From NCBI GenBank assembly GCA_949987705.1, contig OX465283.1:90339313-90403312 (forward strand): a stretch of 64,000 bases of DNA. The letters run 5' to 3'. The stretch comes from Thereva unica. Lineage: Eukaryota; Arthropoda; Insecta; Diptera; Therevidae. The notes beneath the pieces are model-generated. The model was not told the DNA's origin. It did not search any database and saw only the letters and a program-made list of their open reading frames with translations. The position numbers and the translations under genes are program-made. This document shows, piece after piece, positions 42,546-53,235 of this stretch (positions are counted from its first letter, which is position 1; the number at the start of each line of letters is the position of its first letter).

Positions 42546-43768
42546 GCAGCTTTTCAAAGCCCGTTGACTGTCCTACACGGACCTTGAAGTTTAATTTTTT
42601 TGGTGTTTAGTACCACTTGTGCCTTCACGGACAACGTTTGATTTTTTTTTAGTTTATGGTTCACCACATTTACCAAGCGCTCGCTGTGGGCTAAGGTAGT
42701 ACCGCGAGGCCTTAGCCTTTGTCTGTTTTGCCGAATTTTTTTCAGCGCTTGTCCAAATTCTATGTGAATTTTTATTTGTCTTCGCTTTTAGGCCTGTCCG
42801 TTCACTTACGCGGTAACTTCTTCTTTTTGGAGTAGCTTCGAACTATGCTGATCTGCACGGCTTGCTAACAAGCGGTGTTCGCTTGGCTATGCGTGCAGGT
42901 GTAGTAGTGGTTCATCCCTGTCCTGGTTCTAGGGTCGGCGACTCTGGTATCCGGCGTGATACCGCCTGCCACTGCGTCGGTCCGTGAACAGGAACCTCTT
43001 TAAATTTTTCCTGGTGGAAGTTGAAGTTGGTACAAGGGCTTAACCGTCTTTGGTAACAGGCCTGTTAACGCCTGCCACTGCGCCCCTTGTTCCTTCGGAA
43101 GGTCCATCCAGCTTTTTTAAATTCTATTTTTTTGTTTATGTCCTGAGTTTTTTTCGTCTGTTCCTCCCAACTGATTGATTTTCCGAAAGGTAGCTCAGTT
43201 GTGGTTGAACAGCGGATTCCCCAAATTTTTTTATTTTTGAAGAAGTTTCCTTTCCTTTCGTGGCGATGCGATTTTGAGTTTTGTTTCCGTTCTTCTTTCG
43301 GGTGTAGACCTGAAGCTGGGTCGGAGACCTTGATGACACTTGGTGATGACTATGCTTCATAGTTTTCACCAACTGGCATCGAGGACATTGACATGCGGGA
43401 GCCCTGAGGGGATTGGCGTCTGCCTCAACCATTCCACACATATATTGTATTAAAGCATATCATATAATTACGCACCTATACTAACCTATATATACACCAA
43501 TACACTTTTATTGTTTTGTCGCTACACACTAATAGGCGTTACTTTTGTTTTCTAGGTACACTCACCTAATATCAATATTTATTTGATTTATCAATAGGCC
43601 TTACACTAATTGCGGTTGATTTTGGTTTCCGTGGGGGATACATACTCACTCTTACAATTTTTTTGTCATCCATTTGAATCCATTTTCGCACCGAATTTTT
43701 TTTTCTTCGACTCTTCCGGGGGAAGTTTTTGCTTGTGAATTTACATCAATTTATCTTGGGATTAGACT
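42546..43768 (+). other. Retrotransposon 5' leader
   Basis: 1.2 kb before gag with no long ORF. CGCCTGCCACTGCG occurs twice (near 42963 and 43072), each near a GGAACC or GTTCC word, perhaps structured leader elements such as packaging signals. AT-rich at 43440-43660. Confidence 0.5.
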
Positions 43769-44878
43769 ATGGAGCTCAGAAGTGGAAGGACTGCAGGTAC
43801 CACTTCGGGTGGAGGCAATCTCCCTAACGGAACCGAAGCCGGCCAGGGGGACTCACCAACCTTCCCCAATCCTACTCCCTCGCTGGAGGAGCAAGTTGCA
43901 CAGTTGAGGCAGGTTTTAGATACCCTGCTAATGCAGCAGCGACCTGCTGAGGTCCCTATGAACCCTGGGGTACCCAGGGATCAGCAGTCCACACCGGAGG
44001 CGTCCCCACCTGCGGTCGGCAGGTTAGATTTTTTGCCAGGGACCCAACATCGCAAGTCCCCAGTTACGTTCTGGAATTTAAAGTTCTCCGGCGAGGACAA
44101 GTTGTTGTCGGCGGAGGAATTTCTGTTCAGGGTAGAACTGAAGGCTCGCGATGATGGGGTCGAACTATCGGAAGTCTGCCGACATTTCTCCTCGATGTTG
44201 TCGGGACGAGCTACCGATTGGTACTGGTCCCAGTTTCGACGACAATTCGTAGATCCTGATTGGGCGACTATTAAACTTCAATTTATAAGTTATTTCCGAA
44301 CGCGAGAATCCGATGAGGAACTGATCCTCCATATGATGGATACCAAACAACACACGCTTTCTTTTGATGACTTTTCTGCTCAACTGCTGTCGTTGCACAA
44401 TCGAATGAATAAGCCGATGTCGGAACACGGTTTGATAGGAATCGTGATTCGTAACTTAAACTACACGTTAGGTTCGGCGATAATAGGACAGAATTTTGCC
44501 AGCATGCAACAGTTGCGTGAGACTTGCGTTCGAGTCGAACGCTGGCAGAAGCTGAAGCGCGTAGAGCGTAGGCCTGATCGGCAGCTACACGAGGTTGAAT
44601 ATCCATCTACATACCCGCCTGAACATTTACACCCGGACTTACCAGCCCCCGAAGTTGACGAAATGACGGCGTCGCGTCAGAACCAGACGAATCCACGACC
44701 TTTACGTTGTTGGAATTGTCAGAAACCGGGTCATCCATTCATGGACTGCCCGTCTGAAACTCGTGGCCTGTTTTGCTACAAGTGTGGCAAGCCAGGAGTC
44801 GTGACCCCAGTGTGCCCCACCTGCCAGGGAAACCGGAGCCGGGGTGTGAGACAGTACGGGAGTCCGCGCCCGAGCTAA
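43769..44878 (+). CDS. gag: Gag polyprotein of the LTR retrotransposon
   Basis: Structural protein of 369 residues that forms the particle and binds RNA. It starts MELRSGRTAGTTSGGGNLPN at the first ATG of the open frame. After a Pro-rich N-terminus comes a capsid-like helical region (VTFWNLKFSGEDKLLSAEEF, MLSGRATDWYWSQFRRQF, the usual A--W----F-R-F pattern of gypsy capsids). The C-terminus has one good zinc knuckle, CWNCQKPGHPFMDC (from residue 314), and a second, CYKCGKPGVVTPVC, in which the His is replaced by Val. The frame overlaps pol by 106 bases with a -1 shift; the stop is TAA at 44876. Confidence 0.93.
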   Translation: MELRSGRTAGTTSGGGNLPNGTEAGQGDSPTFPNPTPSLEEQVAQLRQVLDTLLMQQRPAEVPMNPGVPRDQQSTPEASPPAVGRLDFLPGTQHRKSPVTFWNLKFSGEDKLLSAEEFLFRVELKARDDGVELSEVCRHFSSMLSGRATDWYWSQFRRQFVDPDWATIKLQFISYFRTRESDEELILHMMDTKQHTLSFDDFSAQLLSLHNRMNKPMSEHGLIGIVIRNLNYTLGSAIIGQNFASMQQLRETCVRVERWQKLKRVERRPDRQLHEVEYPSTYPPEHLHPDLPAPEVDEMTASRQNQTNPRPLRCWNCQKPGHPFMDCPSETRGLFCYKCGKPGVVTPVCPTCQGNRSRGVRQYGSPRPS

Positions 44879-47800
44879 GCTCGCCCGTTTTCCCTACACA
44901 TTCTTCATATACACCTGCTATGACTACCATCAGCGACTTTACGTCAACTGATGCTCTTCCTGTTTTTCCCTCAGAGGAGGTTAAACTGTCATTCCTTTCC
45001 CGTTGGAAGAGATATATCTCCGCTCGTTCGCGCATATTTTCAGAGCCACCTTATGTGGACTCCCTCACTTCCAAGCGCACCCCTCCCCAAATTAGAGTAC
45101 GAGCAAAGGAGAAGCGACTATGTGTGCAGAAAATTGTTTCTGCCTTCATCTCTGATTCGTCAGATCCTCGTCTGTTTACGAAGGTCCTCGTAGCTAACGA
45201 GGAAGTGGTTGGTTTGTTGGACAGTGGTGCCACTGTTAGCTGTCTGGGAAGAGATGCCGAAGCGTTTCTAGCCAATCATCCCGAAGTGACAGTCTACACT
45301 TTGCACTCGGTAGTGCATACTGCTGACGGGGCTCCGCAGAGACTTTGCGGTTATATTCGAGTTCCAATCTCCTTTGGGGGAAGGACCCGTGATATAACCA
45401 TCTATGTGGTGCCCAGTCTCAGCCAGAGACTGTACCTAGGGATGGATTTTTGGAATCTTTTCGGCCTAGCTCCCCAAATAGTCGGCGAGATAAACGCTCC
45501 ATCCGTGTCTGCAAAAATGCACGACTTAACGTCTACGCAATGCGAACGGTTGGAACGCGTCAAGGCCAGATTTCCCTCCTTCGATGTCTTCGGACTGGGA
45601 AAGACTAACCTGGAGGAACACATCATAGACACTGGTGACTCAGTTCCTATTAAACAGAGGCATTATCCGGTCTCACCCGCTGTACAACAGCTGATGTATG
45701 GTGAGTTAGACAGGATGCTGTCGCTGGGGGTGATTGAGCCATCAAATAGTCCTTGGAATTCTCCAGTGGTGTTGGTTCGTAAACCAGGTAAAGTCCGCCT
45801 GTGCCTTGACTCTCGCAAGGTCAATAGTGTCACTGTCAAGGACGCCTACCCTCTTCCACATATAGATGGTCTACTTGGTCGTCTTCAAGACACCAAGTTC
45901 ATCACCAGCTTAGACCTTAAGGATGCCTTCTGGCAAATCCCTTTAGAGATGAAGTCGCGAGAGCGGACAGCTTTTACTGTCCCTGGTCGTCCACTGTACC
46001 AGTTCACAGTAATGCCTTTCGGCTTGTGCAACGCCCCACAGCGCATGTGTCGCTTGATGGATAAAGCCATCCCGGGCCATTTACGTGAAAACGTTTTTGT
46101 CTATCTGGACGACCTGCTCATTGTTTCACCTGACTTTGACTCCCACCTAAAGCTTCTGGACGAAGTCGCCAGCTGTCTCCGTCGTACTGGGTTAACAATC
46201 AATTTATCTAAAAGCAAATTTTGCGTGACTGAAGTCAAGTATCTCGGCTTCATAATTGGTGATGGGACTCTGAAAACCGATCCTAACAAGGTGACGGCCA
46301 TCATGGACTTCCCGACTCCGAAGTCTCATAAGCAGACTCAAAGATTCTTGGGTATGACCGGATGGTATCAGCGTTTCATACCCAATTATGCTAGCGTGGC
46401 TTCTCCAATCACGGATTGTTTGAAGTCTAAATCTTTTAGTTGGACTGATGAGGCTTAGCAGGCGTTCGAGACCTTGAAAAAGCTGATGACGGAAGCTCCT
46501 CTTTTAGTCACTCCAGATTTTTCTAAGCCTTTCTATATTCAGTGCGATGGCAGCAGGACTGGTGTAGGTAGTGTTCTTTTTCAAAAGGACATGGATGGAG
46601 GAGAACATCCGATTGCTTATATGTCCAAGAAATTGAACGGAGCACAACGGAACTACACCATTACTGAGCTCGAATGCTACGCAGCCGTGCTGAGTATAAA
46701 GAAGTTTAGAGCATATGTTGAGGGACAGACTTTCACGGTCATTACTGACCATGCAAGTCTAAAATGGCTCATGAGCCAGAAGGAGCTTAACGGCCGTTTA
46801 GCCCGGTGGAGTCTTAAGCTTCAGGGGTTCGACTTTACAATCGAACACCGTAAAGGCACCCACAATGTGGTTCCCGATGCCTTGTCACGCATGGATTGCG
46901 TTGACGAATTGTCCTGGTGTTTCGACGTGGACTTAAATGCCCCGTCTTTCAAGTCCCCTGAATATCTTCGTCTGGGTGATAGCCTCAGGCAAGCCTCACC
47001 GCAGCTACCAGACCTGCGAGTTGAAGATGGGTACGTTTTCAAGCGTACATCACCACGTACTGGAAACCCGATTGCTGACGACCTGACATGGAAGTTGTGG
47101 ATTCCAATGGAACTGACCGCGTCTCATTCGCCTCCACAAGCATCGCATGGTGGAGTAGGGAAGACCCTAGCCCGATTGCGATGTAAGTACTTTTGGCCAG
47201 GTATGGCAAAACAAGTTCGGGAGTTCATCGGCAAGTGTGATGTCTGCAAAACCACCAAAGCCCCCAGTTCAGTACTTCGTCCACCTATGGGAAACCCCAT
47301 GGATGCGTCGAGGCCGTTCCAATTTTTATACGTCGATTTCTTAGGTCCTTATCCCAGGTCGAAGAAAGGACACACGGCAGTATTTGTTGTATTGGATGCT
47401 TTCACTAAATTTGTCTTCCTGCACCCCGTGTCCGCTGAGACCACGGCGGTGTCCGTCAAGTTTCTCGAGCAAACTATCTTTCATACCTTTGGAGTTCCTG
47501 AAACGGTCTTCTCCGACAATGGTCGGCAATTCACCTCCAAAGAGTTTGCTAAATTGTTGACCGATTATGACGTGCACCATGTGCGCACGGCTGTATATTC
47601 GCCGCACCCCAACGCTTCCGAGCGGGTGAATAGATCCATCCTAACCGCCATTAGGGCGTACTTAAAGGAGGATCATCGTGAGTGGGATAGACATCTGTCG
47701 TCCATTGAATGTGCTCTTCGTAGTACCCCCCACGAGGCGATCGGCATGTCCCCGTATCAGGCCCTGTTTGGTAGCCATATGATCCTGCACGGATCAGCAT

Positions 47801-48153
47801 ATCCAGTCCTGAAGAAACTGAACGTTTTACAGGAGGGTGACATAGCTTTTCTACCATTGACGGACAAAATGCAGATGCTTCGTGAGCGGATTGCTGTTAA
47901 TTTAGCCGCCGCACACATCAGACATAAAACCCAATACAACTTGCGGTGTCGTGTGGGCAGTTTTCGTCCCGGAGATGAGGTCTACCGGAGAACTTTCTGG
48001 GTGAGTAACCGAGCGGGTCGTTTCAGTGCCAAGTTGGCACCCCGGTTTCTGAAAGCTCGGATACGTAAAAAAATTGGAACCAGCTTGTACGAGCTGGAGG
48101 ATTTGGCCGGTAAGAGCATAGGGGTATATCACGCCAAAGACCTACGTCGTTGA
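44773..48153 (+). pseudogene. pol: Pol polyprotein (protease, RT, RNase H, integrase) with one in-frame TAG
   Basis: One frame throughout, broken only by TAG at 46456-46458 (GCT TAG CAG, where the family has a polar residue; one C-to-T change of a CAG would explain it). Domains in order: protease with LLDSGATVSCLG (Asp near residue 150); RT with RLCLDSRKVN, SLDLKDAFWQIPL, MPFGLCNAPQ and the catalytic VYLDDLL (YLDD at 46102-46113); then the stop; RNase H with FYIQCDGSRTGVGSVLF, TELECYA and VITDHASLKWL; integrase with an HH-CC zinc finger (H-SPPQAS-H to CDVC) and a DDE core (YVDFLGP, FSDNGRQF, NASERVNRS). The C-terminal tail ends in YHAKDLRR. Made by -1 frameshift from gag. It has no env. Without readthrough, RNase H and integrase would not be made. 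Confidence 0.93.
44827..44871 (+). promoter_or_regulatory. Programmed -1 frameshift signal (GGGAAAC plus stem-loop)
   Basis: G GGA AAC at 44827-44833 is a canonical X XXY YYZ heptamer in the gag phase (codons GGA at 44828 and AAC at 44831). An 8-base spacer follows, then GGGTGTG (44842-44848), which pairs with CGCGCCC (44865-44871) in a 7-bp stem with two G-U pairs. Slipping back one base leads exactly into the pol frame. Gag stops 43 bases after the heptamer. Confidence 0.8.
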
Positions 48154-48480
48154 TTTCCTCAAGGTTTCCTCTTCATTTTTTTTAGTTTTGGTCAGGCTGT
48201 GGGTGTACCTCGGCGAATTAGTTGCCTGTCGTCCTACTGGGGTGAGTCACATGCAATGTGGGATTGCGTGAGATTAACTCCACGGTACGAGAGGAAACCG
48301 GTTCTGGCGAGAATGTCTGTAAGTTTACAGGAACCGGAGGGGGACAATATGGAATTGCCTTCAGCCGGATCCTGGTACTTCCAGATATTCTTCCGAGTGA
48401 TCTACTGACTGCTCCACCTTTTCAAAGTTGGCGTAAGCACTCCTCTAACCTCGTTCCGTATTACTACTCTTACCTGTGAG
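48154..48480 (+). other. Region between pol and tRNA-like sequence
   Basis: Non-coding; a small ORF (48258-48479) has no recognised domain. It contains a T-rich run at 48170-48190 and the paired words GAAACCGG and ACCGGAGG. Confidence 0.45.
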
Positions 48481-48549
48481 GCCCGGCTAGCTCACTAGAG
48501 CATGAGACTCCTAGTCTCAGGTCGTGAGTCGAGTCCCACATTGGCGCCA
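48481..48549 (+). other. tRNA-Lys-like sequence ending in CCA, inside the retrotransposon
   Basis: GCCCGGCTAGCTCA, a D-arm shortened by about 4 bases, then AGAGCATGAGACT, an anticodon loop CTCCTAG (anticodon position CCT rather than the CTT of tRNA-Lys), TAGTCTCAGGTCGT, a T-arm GTGAGTCGAGTCCCAC and CATTGGCGCCA. Order and most bases follow insect tRNA-Lys(CUU), the same tRNA whose 3' end fits this element's PBS. CCA is normally added after transcription, so its presence hints at a copy of a mature tRNA. It lacks one G in the acceptor 3' strand and one T-loop base, so it is not a working tRNA gene. Orientation is sense, 85 bases before the 3' LTR. Confidence 0.8.
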
Positions 48550-48634
48550 AAAATATTAGACCTACGGCATAAAAACCGTCCGTTTTTTTCGGCTCCTCAC
48601 TGCCTCGCGAGTCGGCCTCGTGGACCCGAGGGTA
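48550..48634 (+). other. 3' untranslated segment before 3' LTR, weak polypurine tract
   Basis: A GC-rich stretch; the bases just before the LTR (CCCGAGGGTA) form only a weak purine tract for plus-strand priming. No other feature. Confidence 0.4.
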
Positions 48635-50605
48635 TGTAACGGTCAGTTTTGCCTAAATATCTACTTGACTAAAAACTACGGTGTAGAAGAAAATCGAGTA
48701 GTTGGTTGGGAACAAAAAGGTAGGCGGGGAGAAAAAAAAAGAGAGTTGGGAATTTGGACGTATGGATAATTGAACGGAAAAAAAGTTTCTGTTTCGAAAA
48801 AAATATAAAATTGGAAAATTTTTTTAAAATATTTATGCCTGTATGGTCATTTTTTATCAATGATACGAAACGGGAGGAATAGTCAAGGACAGGAAAGGTC
48901 TCGATTGTTCGATTAATGAAAATCTGGAGAAGAAAATTGTGCGTCTGGTCCAAATACGGCATTCATCATTCAATGCATTAGGAGCGTGTTGAATACTTTT
49001 AGTTCCATCGTGAAATCCTCAAAAATATATATAAACACAACAAGGGAAGAAAGAACATTTTATTCGAAAAGGCTCTCAGTCAATTCAAATTGCTGTTGAT
49101 TGCTGGGGTCCAGAGATGAAGACAAGCTGGTGAATCCATAAAGAAGAATAAGTTGGCACCTGGTTGTAAGTTCCTGCAGGATATCTGGAAATCCTTAACC
49201 GCACAAAAAGAGCAGGGATAATAAGGTATTTTTATATTCATTGTTATTTATGATGGGAAAAGGAATATGGCCGTCTTGGCAGCGAAGTGTTCTCCTACGC
49301 TTGTGAATTTCATGTGGTTGATTCATTATGTTGAAAGGAATTGACAAGCTTACAGATTATACAGGTTAATCGGCAAAGTATTGAAGAAATCAGTTACCAA
49401 ACCATCTTTTGAAGACGTAAATAAAATACAAGAAATCGGGCAAATTGTCTTGCCTTTCTGGATGCGAACATTTTTTTTGTTCCTTGTTCCTAAACCAGTC
49501 ACATTGCAGTGTGGTGATTGAGCGCGAAGGTTTTTGATGGAGTGCATTAACCGCTGGGAAACGTCATAAGTTAGTCATGAAATCCCAGACAATGTTTTTC
49601 TAAGTTAAACGAAGAACAACATAACAATATCTAAAAGAAAAGAAAAACAAAACAAATAAGAGAATACAGATTTTTAAATATATACTTTGTTATTATATTC
49701 ACTATATTTAATTTTATCTTATTTACATTTCCTTGTGGACTTTCCCAATTATAACTATCCTTTTAATTCATTATATTTAACACTAACACAACTAAACACT
49801 AAATTACAACGAAATAAACGACACACACACACAAAAATATACCAACTACAATTTTGTTCATGATTTTACATATCAATAACTCATAATTTTACATGTAGTT
49901 AGTATTAAGGTTTATCCTATTTAAAAATATTTATGACAGTATTTTGCTCCTTGTTAGATCAATTTTGTTTCATTCTTGTGTTGGTTAATCCTTGTGTTGG
50001 TTCCGATAATTTGTTCTTCCGTTAGTTTATACGGTCATTTGTAATACCATTTGTACAAAACGAGGAGTATTGGCCATTACTGCGCGTTTTCGTTTTAACT
50101 TGAGCTTCATACATATGTACCTAAAATAATGAAACATTAATTTCGTTGAATTTGATCATTTAATTTTAATAGTGGACAAGGAATTATAATTATTGTCGTG
50201 GTTGATGGTTATTCTTTGTAATTGTTATTTTGATGATTAAATGGTTATAAATAATAGAATGTCCAGGCGTTAAAATTTTTCTTGTGGAATGGTTGAGGGG
50301 GGGGGTCATTCCTTTTCAGGGTTTGACGCGGCTCAGGCGATGACCGGAGAATGATGGACGGAAGTCAAAGTTGCACAGACACAGGTAAGTGGTGAACCAA
50401 CCGCGGTAAGCCCCGGCCACACACCCCACGACCCCTCCGGCGAGCTAGATAACTCCGTGTGGCCGGCGTAGGAGTTCCGGAAGTTATTTTCCTTTCTTAT
50501 GTATGGTATTGGCTCCTTGGTCATAGTTTTCTGGGCTTATGGCTAAGGGGGTAATACCTCGCATAAGTGGCGCCCATTATTTTATCGCGCCATTATGCTG
50601 TTACA
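48635..50605 (+). repeat. 3' LTR
   Basis: 1,971 bp, nearly identical to the 5' LTR. Includes the same TGGCGCCC (50568) and a G(9) run near 50300. Confidence 0.95.
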
Positions 50606-50609
50606 AACC

Positions 50610-50799
50610 TACACATACCAAGATATACTCATCTATATTCAGAAAGAACGACCAAAATATTTTTTCACAAAATGTCCGATAATTTGCATAGCACGGTTGC
50701 TAGAGGTAGAAAATGTCCATTTCGTAAAGTATTCGACATAACTAATATGTTAAAACTAGTGGGGGTGTGGGTTTAACCCCTTCGGTTTGTTTACGATCA
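50610..50799. other. Right flank of the LTR element
   Basis: 50745-50799 shares GTGTGGGTTT(A/G)ACCCCTTCGG with the left flank of copy A at 38055-38090. Confidence 0.4.
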
Positions 50800-51590
50800 A
50801 CTTCCCAGTATGATGAGCGTAAACAAATAACTATAATAGTGATCCATAAGATTTTTCTAGAGAATTTGTTTTTCCTGAACGTGGTGTTTGTAAAGGGTAA
50901 CGTAATATTTGAGCGATGTTTAAAGGTTGTCGGATTTTAACAAGTGATGTTTTGTTGGAAAGTTATCGCTGTGCAAATTCCAAAAAGCTCACTTCGTTTA
51001 TAGCAGGTCTCATTCCATTAAGCTTATTCGATATTAACAAAACGACCGAATGTTATGAAAATTTTCTCAGAACATTTTTTCGTTAATATTCTTCTTTCAC
51101 CTCAAAGAAGTTGATATAGTTTTTGGTTCGCGCGGCATCGCGCAGGTCTAAAAATCACGAACCGCGCTTAAATCAAAAAACGGTTCGACCGAATATTATG
51201 AAAATATTTTCAGACCGTATTTTCGTTAATACTCTTCGAACGGCACCTCAGCTAAGTCGATATTTTTTATGGTTCGCGCGATATCGTGCAGGTATAAAAA
51301 TCACTTGGTCGTATAAACCAAAAAAACGGCTCGACCGAATATTATAAAAATCTTTTTAGATTATATTTCCGTTAATACGATTCGAAAGACACCTCAACGA
51401 AGTCGTTATCTTTTTTGGTTCGCGAGATATCGTGCAGGAAAAAATGAGCACATACGTACGCACACATACATACTTCTTCCCAAATTTTTGCTTAAATGCT
51501 ATTGGGACCTTGAAAAATGAAAATACATACGTTGAAAATCTCGATTTCGATTTTCGAACCGATTACAATAACTTCCCTATAGTGGAAAGT
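50800..51590. mobile_element. TA-flanked element, copy B
   Basis: It has the same ends and body as copy A (38093-40138). Left flank CA instead of TA (50798-50799), right flank TA. The right TIR has diverged (CTATAGTGGAAAGT). It lacks A's extra 830 bp, so it shows the base form of the family at 791 bp. It holds three or four of the roughly 120-base GATATCGTGCAGG repeats. Confidence 0.75.
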
Positions 51591-53235
51591 TACAAAATTT
51601 TATGAGAGTGGAAACAAATTAAATTATGTATTATTAAATAAGTCAACCAATTTCACTAATTGCAATAATTAGTATTTGAAGTAAGAAAATAATTCTCTTC
51701 TATATAACATCAGATTTAAGACCATTAAGGATTTCACGTTTTTGTTGAAATTTATTGGTTCAATTACCAACAAATGTACCTACTGGGTGCGAAGTTTGCA
51801 TGTAGTCAGAATTCCGGATCTACACCTGGCCGGCTGACGAATAACTGCCAACCATAAATTCTTCACACTATTCTCTTTCAAATGACTTTAAATCACTTAA
51901 AAAACATAGAGTTGGAACTAGTTAAAATAAATTAATTACGTCTAATTATTGCTATGCAAAATGGTAGCAATGTATTTCATTACCATTAATCATTCATTCA
52001 AATCAAGTTCATTAAAAAACAGATACGTGCAGAATATACTGACCGGTTTTTATACCATTGATTACATCCATCAAAAAATTTTTACGCATAATGTCGCAAT
52101 CTGTTATCTGTGCAATCTGTGCTGGAGGTAGTTGAGCATGCGCAGGGGCGGATTCATAAGCAATACCAGCGATCAATAATAATTATTAAATATTATTATT
52201 GCTCGCTGGCAATAAAGGGCCGGTTTCACAGTGCGAACTTAAGTATAAAAATTAACTTAAGTTATACTTAGGTATGGATGCCTGTTTCACAGTCGCCACT
52301 TAAAATTTACTTAAGTGTAACTTAAGTAGCAATTTCTCTAGACTTAAGTTTTTCTTAAATCAGAATGCATAGAAAATTCAAATGTCAGTTGATTCCAGTA
52401 GGTACATTTCAAGGAAAACGCGATTAAAAGAAAATTTTACATGTAAAGTTCGGCTATTGTAGGTTCATAATTTACAATATTGAAGTGCCGCCGTAAGAAA
52501 CAAATATAATAGTAAGAAGAAGAAAAAATTGCACTGTGAAATAGAATTTGACTTGTTATTTGACTTAGAAAATGTCGATATGTCGCTTCGTTTTTGAGAT
52601 ATCGATACTTGAAATTTTAGGTATTTTATTTTCATTTTGTCGATATGTCGCTTCGATGTCGATATGTCGTTCGTTTTTGGGATATCGGTACTTGAAATTT
52701 TAGGTATTTTATTTTTATTTTTTTATTCAAAATCGTCGTTCATTAAAATCCATCGTCAAAAAGCAGGCCACGGAAACAGTAGAGATCCCAATAAAAAAAG
52801 AGGGGGTAAAAAATTTTGACCCAAAAATGGTCCGGCAACATCCGTATTATTCCTCTTTGAGCTGTTCTCAACTGAAGTCTGTTGTCGGAATTTAGTCCTC
52901 ATATTTTGCCTACTCAACCACCCCCAGCGTCCGGTCTAATATTTCATTTAGAACGAAGAGGTGATATCAGAACACAAATCTAATGGGGCCCATCCACAGG
53001 CCAACTAGTTGCCCAAACTGAGTTGCGTAAAGAGTTGGTGTTTTGCCACAAATGCTTCAACTGAGTTGATACTTCAACTGTCAATTCAGAATTTTATAGG
53101 CAATTTGAACGTTAAATGAAATTGTAGAAAACCCGCGACTAAGTTTTTAATTATAAAAAATGGAAAGTGATGATTTTTTATATTAATTATAAGTTTTTTA
53201 ATTATTAATATAATTTTTTGTATTTTTTTTAAATC
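51591..53235. other. Unassigned DNA with small repeats
   Basis: No gene. A short hairpin at 52168-52212 (CCAGCGA...TCGCTGG around AATAATAAT). ACTTAAGT-rich DNA at 52220-52345, possibly a small MITE (TTTCACAGT at 52224 and 52288). A tandem duplication at 52572-52722 with GTCGATATGTCGCTTCG and CTTGAAATTTTAGGTATTTT. Confidence 0.4.

Larger units (their letters stand above)
40555..50605 (+). mobile_element. Complete Ty3/gypsy LTR retrotransposon (10,051 bp, TSD AACC)
   Basis: 5' LTR 40555-42530, 3' LTR 48635-50605, both TGTAAC...GTTACA. AACC precedes and follows (40551-40554 and 50606-50609). It has a PBS for tRNA-Lys, gag, a pol in the -1 frame with order protease, RT, RNase H, integrase (hence Ty3/gypsy), and no env. 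The LTRs differ by two small indels and at least two substitutions in about 1.97 kb, so the insertion is young. A TAG in pol makes this copy defective unless read through. An unusual tRNA-like sequence sits before the 3' LTR. Confidence 0.95.

Noticed and set aside
48199..48479. Small ORFs after pol as a possible env or accessory gene
   Set aside because: Under 75 codons, no signal peptide, membrane segment or known motif; two frames overlap.
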